This document shows positions 16,523 through 23,230 of a stretch of 23,230 nt of DNA, piece by piece. Below the pieces are notes generated by a model, which worked only from the letters and a program-made list of their open reading frames with translations, had not been told where the DNA came from and made no database searches. The position numbers and the translations under genes are program-made. Position 1 is the stretch's first letter. Each line of letters opens with the position of its first letter. This DNA comes from Rhodocyclaceae bacterium (lineage in GTDB: Bacteria > Pseudomonadota > Gammaproteobacteria > Burkholderiales > Rhodocyclaceae), in the NCBI GenBank assembly GCA_018262875.1, contig JADFDL010000005.1:1-23230 (forward strand). Direction: 5' to 3'.

Positions 16523-17358
16523 GCGAACTGGAAACCCCCGCGAGCGAAGCGCAGGCGGTGCCGGGGCCCGGCGCCATGCTGCGCATGGCGCGCGAGGCGC
16601 GCGGTACGACGATTCCGGAAGTCGCCGCAGCCCTCAAGATGAGCCCGCGGCAGATCGAGGCGATCGAAGGAGAGGACTTTTCCCGCCTGTCCGGCGCGAC
16701 GTTCATCCGGGGGTTCATCCGCAATTACGCCAAGCTGCTCAAGATCGATGCCGCACCGGTGTTGGCCGCGCTGGAGGATCAGACCGCGCTGCCGCAAGCC
16801 GAGCTGAATGCACCGGCTGACGCCGGGGTGAGAATGCCAACGGCCAATGGCCGGCATGGTAGAGGTTTACTCGGCGCCACCGTACTGGCACTGATCATGC
16901 TGGGTATTGCACTCGTTCTCTATTTCGACGTCATTGATCTGGGGGCGATTCTGGGGCATCAGGCAGGTCCGGCTGCCTCCAGGCAGGCGGCGGGGCAGCC
17001 GTCGATTGTGCAGCCCTTGCCTCAGCCTGTTGCGGCCGTCCTCCCATCCGCATCGGTGGAGGGAGTGACGGCCGCAGCAACCCCTGCCGAGTCGTCCGAG
17101 AAACCTGCTTCGAAACCGGGCGCTCACCAGATGATATTCAGCTTCGACGGCAATTCCTGGGTGGAAGTGAAGGATGTGGCCGGCCGCACGGTCTTCTCGC
17201 AAATGAACGCGAAGGGCACAACGCAGGTAGTCGAGGGACACCCCCCATTCCAGCTGGTGGTGGGCAATGCTTCCCATGTCCGGTTGCATTACAACGAGCA
17301 GCTGGTGGACCTCAGACCGCACACGCGCGTCGAAGTGGCGCGGCTCACGCTCGAATAA
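16519..17358 (+). CDS. rodZ: Cytoskeleton protein RodZ
   Basis: A 279-residue single-span membrane protein that links MreB to the cell-wall elongation machinery. The N-terminal cytoplasmic helix-turn-helix (about 17-85) is evident: [20 protein letters not shown], then [14 protein letters not shown] and [13 protein letters not shown]. One membrane helix lies at about 117-136. A Pro/Ala-rich periplasmic linker leads to a C-terminal beta domain (about 203-279, DUF4115 type; [17 protein letters not shown]). The start is GTG at 16519, overlapping the pilW stop (GTGA), with AAGGG just upstream. ispG begins five bases after its stop. Confidence 0.94.
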   Translation: MSELETPASEAQAVPGPGAMLRMAREARGTTIPEVAAALKMSPRQIEAIEGEDFSRLSGATFIRGFIRNYAKLLKIDAAPVLAALEDQTALPQAELNAPADAGVRMPTANGRHGRGLLGATVLALIMLGIALVLYFDVIDLGAILGHQAGPAASRQAAGQPSIVQPLPQPVAAVLPSASVEGVTAAATPAESSEKPASKPGAHQMIFSFDGNSWVEVKDVAGRTVFSQMNAKGTTQVVEGHPPFQLVVGNASHVRLHYNEQLVDLRPHTRVEVARLTLE

Positions 17359-17363
17359 TCCGG

Positions 17364-18617
<1,254 letters not shown>

Positions 18618-18624
18618 TTTATCG

Positions 18625-19929
18625 ATGAGCCAAACGATTCAAGCGATTCGCGGGATGAACGACATCCTGCCCGACGAGGCCGAGTTGTGGGAGCGCTTCG
18701 ACGACGCCGTGCGCGGCTGGTTGCGTGCCTACGGCTACCGGCCGATACGCATGCCGGTGGTCGAGCCGACGCCGCTCTTCTCCCGCGCCATCGGCGAGGT
18801 GACGGACATCGTCGAGAAGGAAATGTATTCTTTCGTCGATGCGCTCAACGGTGAGGCGCTGACGCTGCGCCCGGAGGGCACCGCCTCCTGCGTGCGCGCC
18901 GTGTTGCAGCACAGCCTGCTGCACGTCGGTCCGCAGCGCCTGTGGTACGCCGGCCCGATGTTCCGCCACGAACGGCCGCAGAAAGGGCGCTACCGCCAGT
19001 TTCACCAGTTCGGCATCGAGGCTTTCGGCTATGCCGGGCCGGATATCGATGCCGAGCAGATCGTCATGTGCGCGCGACTCTGGGACGAGCTGGCGCTCAC
19101 CGGTATCCGGCTGGAAATCAACTCGCTGGGCGGTGCGGAGGAGCGGCAACGCCACCGCGCCGAGCTGATCGCTTATTTCGAGCGGCATCGCGAGGCGCTG
19201 GATGCCGACGCCCAGCGCCGGCTGCATGCCAACCCGCTGCGCATCCTCGACAGCAAGAATCCGCACATGCAGGAACTCATCGAGGGCGCGCCGAAACTGA
19301 TGGATTTCCTCGGCGAGGCCTCCATCGAGCATTTCGGCGGCGTCCAGGCGCTGCTCAAGGAAGCGGGCATCCCTTATCGCATCAATCCGCGCCTGGTGCG
19401 CGGCCTGGATTACTACAACCTGACCGTTTTCGAGTGGATCACCGACAAGCTGGGTGCCCAGGGCACCGTGTGCGCCGGCGGCCGCTACGACGGACTGATC
19501 GAGCAGCTCGGCGGCAAGCCGGCGCCGGCCTGCGGCTTCGCCATGGGCGTCGAGCGCCTTATCGCGCTGCTGAAGGAAGAGCATGGCGCCGAGGCGGAAC
19601 AGGCGGCGCGCGCCGCCCCCGATGTCTATGTCTTGCATCAGGGCGAGACGGCACAGCGACCGGCATTTCGTGCGGCCGAGGCGCTGCGCGGCGCCGGCTA
19701 CGACGTCCTGTTCCACTGCGGCGGCGGCAGCTTCAAGTCGCAGATGAAGCGGGCCGATGCCTCCGGCGCGCAGGTCGCCGTGATCATCGGCGACGACGAG
19801 GTGCGCGAAGGCAGCGCCAGCCTGAAACCCTTGCGCGAGGATGTGCCGCAGAAGCGCATCCCGCAGGACCAACTCGCCGACGAGATCGGCAATTATCTTT
19901 TTGGGGATGACAACGATGGCGACCTATGA
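18625..19929 (+). CDS. hisS: Histidyl-tRNA synthetase
   Basis: A 434-residue class II synthetase that charges tRNA-His. Visible signatures are [12 protein letters not shown] at the N-terminus, motif 2 around [19 protein letters not shown], and the histidine-specific [29 protein letters not shown] and motif 3 near GFAMGVERL follow, then the C-terminal anticodon-binding domain (about 330-430). The start at 18625 gives the standard [11 protein letters not shown]-terminus; upstream in-frame starts lie inside ispG. The 3' end overlaps yfgM by 14 bases. Confidence 0.98.
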   Translation: MSQTIQAIRGMNDILPDEAELWERFDDAVRGWLRAYGYRPIRMPVVEPTPLFSRAIGEVTDIVEKEMYSFVDALNGEALTLRPEGTASCVRAVLQHSLLHVGPQRLWYAGPMFRHERPQKGRYRQFHQFGIEAFGYAGPDIDAEQIVMCARLWDELALTGIRLEINSLGGAEERQRHRAELIAYFERHREALDADAQRRLHANPLRILDSKNPHMQELIEGAPKLMDFLGEASIEHFGGVQALLKEAGIPYRINPRLVRGLDYYNLTVFEWITDKLGAQGTVCAGGRYDGLIEQLGGKPAPACGFAMGVERLIALLKEEHGAEAEQAARAAPDVYVLHQGETAQRPAFRAAEALRGAGYDVLFHCGGGSFKSQMKRADASGAQVAVIIGDDEVREGSASLKPLREDVPQKRIPQDQLADEIGNYLFGDDNDGDL

Positions 19930-20584
19930 CCTGGAAGAGCAGGAACAGATATCCGAGCTGAAAACCTGGTGGAAGATGTACGGCAACACGGTGACGGCCG
20001 TGCTGCTGGCCGTCTCTGTGGGCGTGGCCGGCTGGCAGGGCTGGAACTGGTACCAGCGCACGCAGGCAGCGGAAGCTTCGGTGATCTATGCCGCCGTGCA
20101 GAAAGGCGCCATGGAAAGGGATGCCAAGCGCGTGCGCGACGCCGCCGGTGAACTGACCGAGAAGTACCCCGGCACGACCTACGCCGCCATGGCCGCACTG
20201 ACTTCTGCACACATGCAATTCGATGCCGGCGACCTGAAGACCGCTCGTGCGCAACTGCAATGGGTCACCGACAAGGCGCGTGACAAGGATCTGCGTGACC
20301 TTGGCCGTCTGCGCCTGGCGCATGTCCTGTTCGACGACAAGGCGCTCGACGAGGCGCTCAAATTGCTCGGCGAGGAACCGGTGCCGGCCTTTGCGGCTCG
20401 TTTCAGCGAATTGAAGGGCGACATCCTGGCGATGCAAGGCAAGCAATCGGAGGCGAAAGCCGCTTATCGGGCTGCCCTGGCGAAGCTGGAGGTTGCCGAG
20501 AAGGCCGCAGGCAGCCAGGGCGGGCGGGACTCCCAGTATCGCGACCTGCTGCAGGTCAAGCTCGATTCCCTCGGAGACAAGTGA
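19916..20584 (+). CDS. yfgM: YfgM-family TPR membrane protein (SecYEG-associated)
   Basis: A 222-residue protein anchored by one N-terminal helix (about 25-43, [19 protein letters not shown]) after an acidic cytoplasmic start. The periplasmic part is helical and TPR-like (TPR_21 type). E. coli YfgM is an ancillary subunit of the SecYEG translocon that works with periplasmic chaperones such as PpiD; a like role is inferred. The start at 19916 has GGGG nine bases upstream; ATG 19907 would leave no spacing. The gene overlaps hisS by 14 bases, and its stop shares a base with the bamB start. Confidence 0.92.
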   Translation: MATYDLEEQEQISELKTWWKMYGNTVTAVLLAVSVGVAGWQGWNWYQRTQAAEASVIYAAVQKGAMERDAKRVRDAAGELTEKYPGTTYAAMAALTSAHMQFDAGDLKTARAQLQWVTDKARDKDLRDLGRLRLAHVLFDDKALDEALKLLGEEPVPAFAARFSELKGDILAMQGKQSEAKAAYRAALAKLEVAEKAAGSQGGRDSQYRDLLQVKLDSLGDK

Positions 20585-21729
20585 TGCGTGCAGTTTTCGT
20601 CCTGTCGTTCGTTGCCGCTTTGGCCGGCTGCTCCACGATGGCAAAAATGAATCCGGTGAACTGGTTTTCCAGTGCGCCGAAGGTCAAACCCGCCGAACTG
20701 GAGGCGATCAGTCCGAGCGCGACACTGGCCGCCCTCTGGCAGGCAAACGTAGGCGGTGCGGGAGGCTACGTGCTGACACCGGCGGTGGTCGGCTCAAGTG
20801 TCTACGCCGCCGCCCAGGATGGCACGCTGGCGCGCTTCGACAACGGCGGCCAGGTCTGGCGCGTCAGTGCGGGCCAACCGATTTCCGGCGGCGTCGGCGC
20901 GGATGGTCATCTGGTGGTGGTCGCCACGGCCAAGGGCGAGGTGTTGGCGTTTGACAATTCGGGCAAGGCGTTATGGACGGCGCGCGTCACTTCAGAAGTG
21001 CTGGCCGCGCCGCAGATCGCGGAGGGCCTGGTGCTGGTGCGCAGCGGCGACAACCGCATCTTTGGCCTCGACGTGGCGGACGGCAAGCGCAAATGGGTAT
21101 ACCAGCGCAGCACGCCGGCGCTTTCCCTGCGCAGCAACGTCGGCGTGACGCTGGCCGGCAAGGCCGCGCTGGCTGGTTTCCCCGGCGGCAAGCTGGTCGC
21201 CATTGCGCTCAACAACGGCGCCGCCATCTGGGAGGCCACGGTGGCCATGCCCAAGGGCGCCACGGAGCTGGAGCGGGTCGCCGACGTTACCAGCGCCCCC
21301 GTCGTTGCCGGGCGGGAAGTGTGCGCCGCCGCCTACCAGGGACGGGTTGCCTGCTTCGACCTGGCGTCCGGCAACCACCTGTGGTCGCGCGACATGTCGT
21401 CAGCCGCCGGCATCGACGTGGATGCCCGCAATGTTTATGTGACGGACGAACGGGGCGCGGTGCATGCGCTGGATCGCACCAATGGGGCCACTGTGTGGAA
21501 ACAGGACAAGCTGTTCATGCGCCAGGTGAGCCGGCCGATCGCACTGAGCGGCCATGTCGCCGTGGGCGATTACCAGGGCGTTGTGCATCTGCTGCGTCGC
21601 GACAACGGCGCCTTCGCCGCCCGCACCAGCACGGACAGCAGCGGTATCGCGGCCGAACCGCAGCGGATCGAACGGGGCTTCCTCATGCAGACGCGCAACG
21701 GCGGCCTCTATGCGCTGACGGTGAACTGA
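20584..21729 (+). CDS. bamB: Outer membrane protein assembly factor BamB
   Basis: A 381-residue lipoprotein scaffold of the BAM complex, which inserts beta-barrel proteins into the outer membrane. The lipobox LAGC places the lipid on Cys16. The rest is an eight-bladed propeller, seen as repeated PQQ-type units such as VYAAAQDGTLARFDNGGQVWR, VLAFDNSGKALW and RIFGLDVADGKRKWVYQ. The last blade ends NGGLYAL. ATG 20584 is chosen because CGGAG lies seven bases before it; GTG 20581 would add one residue. The conserved position after hisS-yfgM supports the name. Confidence 0.97.
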   Translation: MRAVFVLSFVAALAGCSTMAKMNPVNWFSSAPKVKPAELEAISPSATLAALWQANVGGAGGYVLTPAVVGSSVYAAAQDGTLARFDNGGQVWRVSAGQPISGGVGADGHLVVVATAKGEVLAFDNSGKALWTARVTSEVLAAPQIAEGLVLVRSGDNRIFGLDVADGKRKWVYQRSTPALSLRSNVGVTLAGKAALAGFPGGKLVAIALNNGAAIWEATVAMPKGATELERVADVTSAPVVAGREVCAAAYQGRVACFDLASGNHLWSRDMSSAAGIDVDARNVYVTDERGAVHALDRTNGATVWKQDKLFMRQVSRPIALSGHVAVGDYQGVVHLLRRDNGAFAARTSTDSSGIAAEPQRIERGFLMQTRNGGLYALTVN

Positions 21730-21736
21730 GTGGCAC

Positions 21737-22341
21737 ATGACTGACCCGGTGGCTTTTTTGAGAGCCAATTCAGGCGCCAGGTCGAGTCGCATGAATTCGT
21801 CCTCAATTCCTTCGAGCAGGCTGCACTGCCTTATCTACGGGGCCGCGTGCTCGATCTGGGGTGCGGGCTGGGCAATCTCGCACTTGAGGCAGGCCGGCGC
21901 GGCTGCGACGTGCTGGCAGTGGATGCCAGCCCAACCGCGGTCGAGCGCATCAACCGGGATGCGGCAGCTGAGTGCCTGCAGGTGCGCGCCAAAACCGGCG
22001 ATTTTGGTGATTACGAAATCCGTGAGAACTACGATACCGTGGTGTCCATAGGATTGCTGATGTTCTTCCCCCGCGAAAAAACCTTTTCGCTGCTGAACGA
22101 TATGCAAGCCCGTGTCGAGATGGACGGCTGCGCGATCGTGAATGTGCTGATCGAAGGCACGACCTTCCTGGAGATGTTCCGCGAGGGGCATTTCACCCTG
22201 TTCGGCCGCGATGAACTGGCCCGGCAGTTTGCAGGCTGGGAGATTTGCCTGTCCCGCCAAGACAGCTTTGATGTGCCGGACGGTACGCGCAAGGTCTTTT
22301 CTACCGTGATCGCGCGCAAAACAGCGCCCCATCTGCAATGA
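21737..22341 (+). pseudogene. Class I SAM methyltransferase (TehB-like), frame broken at a T run
   Basis: ATG 21737 opens as MTDPVAF, but the frame then runs into meaningless sequence. The frame holding the methyltransferase carries FFESQFRRQVESHEFVLNSF just after the T run at 21754-21759, then motif I VLDLGCGLGN (from 21847). The acidic motif VDASPTAVERI and the remainder to [14 protein letters not shown] follow. Joining the two needs one extra T, or a -1 slip, in the six-T run. A GTG at 21847 could start a shorter product, but it would begin inside the SAM-binding motif and lose about 35 conserved-looking residues. The intact protein would have about 201 residues, resembling TehB/UbiG-like methyltransferases; the substrate is unknown. 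The stop overlaps the der start (ATGA). Real mutation, base-calling error or slippage are all open. Confidence 0.75.
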
Positions 22342-23230
22342 AACCCACCTTCGTCATCGTCGGCCGACCCAACGTCGGCAAGTCCACGCTGTTCAACCGT
22401 CTGACCCGGTCGCGCGACGCCCTGGTGGCGGACATTCCGGGCCTGACGCGCGACCGCCACTACGGCCACGGCCGCCTCGGCGAGCGCCCCTACCTGGTAG
22501 TGGATACCGGCGGCTTCGAGCCGAATGCCAAAGAGGGCATTCTTGCCGAGATGGCGCAGCAGGCGGAAGCGGCGATTGCCGAGGCCGACATGCTGCTGTT
22601 CGTCGTCGACGGACGCGTCGGCTTGACCCCGCAGGACAAGACCATCGCCGAGCGGCTGCGCCGCACTGGGCGCTCGCTGCTGCTGGTGGTGAACAAGGCG
22701 GAAGGCATGGAGCGCGCCATCGTCAGCGCCGATTTTCACGAACTGGCGTGCGGCGAACCGCTGGTGATCTCTGCCGCCCACGGTGACGGCGTGAGAGAAC
22801 TGGTCGAGGAAGCGTTGGCGCCGTTTCCCGAGGCCGAGGAACCGGCGGAGGAAGGCAGGGGCCCGCGCATCGCCGTGGTGGGCCGGCCCAACGTCGGCAA
22901 ATCCACGCTCATCAATGCGTTGCTCGGCGAAGAGCGGGTCATTGCCTTCGATCAGCCCGGCACCACGCGTGACGCCATTGCCGTGCCCTTCCAGCGCAAG
23001 GGCAAGGACTACACCCTGATCGACACGGCCGGCCTGCGCCGCAAGGGCAAGGTCTTTGAGACCATCGAGAAGTTTTCCGTCATCAAGACGCTGCAGTCTA
23101 TCGAAGAGGCCAACGTGGTAGTGCTGGTACTCGACGCCAGCCAGGATATTTCCGACCAGGACGCGCATATCGCCGGTTTCTGCGTCGAGGCCGGCCGGGC
23201 CATGGTGATCGCGGTGAACAAATGGGATTG
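22338..23230 (+). CDS. der: Ribosome biogenesis GTPase Der (EngA), 3' end outside window
   Basis: The first 297 residues of Der, a tandem-GTPase needed for 50S subunit assembly. GTPase 1 has P-loop GRPNVGKS (9-16), [12 protein letters not shown] (56-59) and a G4 motif written NKAE (119-122) rather than NKxD. GTPase 2 has GRPNVGKS (182-189), PGTTRD, DTAG (229-232), and NKWD (294-297) exactly at the window edge. The KH-like C-terminal domain is missing because the window ends. The ATG at 22338 overlaps the methyltransferase stop. Der follows bamB in many proteobacteria; here a methyltransferase gene sits between. Confidence 0.97.
   Translation, partial: MKPTFVIVGRPNVGKSTLFNRLTRSRDALVADIPGLTRDRHYGHGRLGERPYLVVDTGGFEPNAKEGILAEMAQQAEAAIAEADMLLFVVDGRVGLTPQDKTIAERLRRTGRSLLLVVNKAEGMERAIVSADFHELACGEPLVISAAHGDGVRELVEEALAPFPEAEEPAEEGRGPRIAVVGRPNVGKSTLINALLGEERVIAFDQPGTTRDAIAVPFQRKGKDYTLIDTAGLRRKGKVFETIEKFSVIKTLQSIEEANVVVLVLDASQDISDQDAHIAGFCVEAGRAMVIAVNKWD

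Noticed and set aside
18619..19872. 417-codon minus-strand open frame opposite hisS
   Set aside because: hisS is complete with all motifs; the antisense product has none.

Overview
The window looks like a chromosomal stretch of a moderately high-GC betaproteobacterium, probably of the Rhodocyclales/Sterolibacterium-Sulfuritalea type. This placement is inferred from three things: the 5S and 23S rRNA sequences, a C4-dicarboxylate TRAP operon with its own two-component system, and the gene order ndk-rlmN-pilW-rodZ-ispG-hisS-yfgM-bamB-der, which is typical of beta- and gammaproteobacteria. Nearly everything is chromosomal housekeeping. I see no insertion sequence, phage gene, CRISPR array, tRNA or integrase.

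Layout. (1) 1-769: the 3' end of a 23S rRNA, a roughly 100-base spacer, 5S rRNA and a strong intrinsic terminator, i.e. the tail of an rrn operon. (2) 823-2778: a compact three-gene unit with a tungstate-type ABC permease (tupB), its ATPase (tupC) and an unrecognised secreted protein with a Cys/His/Asp arrangement. The substrate-binding partner tupA is absent here. (3) 2812-5086: accA (fatty acid synthesis) overlapping tilS (tRNA-Ile lysidine synthetase). (4) 5114-10901: a C4-dicarboxylate uptake module. The sensor kinase/FixJ-type regulator pair dctS-dctR runs leftward and the TRAP genes dctP-dctQ-dctM run rightward from a shared 159-base intergenic region. A hairpin separates dctP from dctQ, and an intrinsic terminator follows dctM. 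(5) 10919-12101: a TerC-family membrane protein overlapping a UspA-family protein. (6) 12140-13924, minus strand: a large secreted FecR-like/Trp-rich (DUF6600-like) protein of unknown function. (7) 14157-23230: the ndk-to-der cluster, very tightly packed with many 1-14 base overlaps. It covers nucleotide metabolism (ndk), rRNA/tRNA modification (rlmN), type IV pilus assembly (pilW), cell shape (rodZ), isoprenoid synthesis (ispG), tRNA charging (hisS), envelope protein traffic (yfgM, bamB) and ribosome assembly (der, cut by the window end).

The most notable anomaly is a SAM-dependent methyltransferase gene between bamB and der. Its reading frame is broken by one base in a run of six T residues at 21754-21759. 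One extra T, or a -1 slip there, restores a complete conserved-looking N-terminus. It could be a sequencing error, a real mutation or a slippage site. Other points worth a look are the predicted Cys-His-Asp secreted protein after tupC, the orphan tupBC pair, the terminator only 17 bases ahead of the TerC start codon, and the Trp-rich FecR-like protein. I did not find a clearly new multi-gene system.
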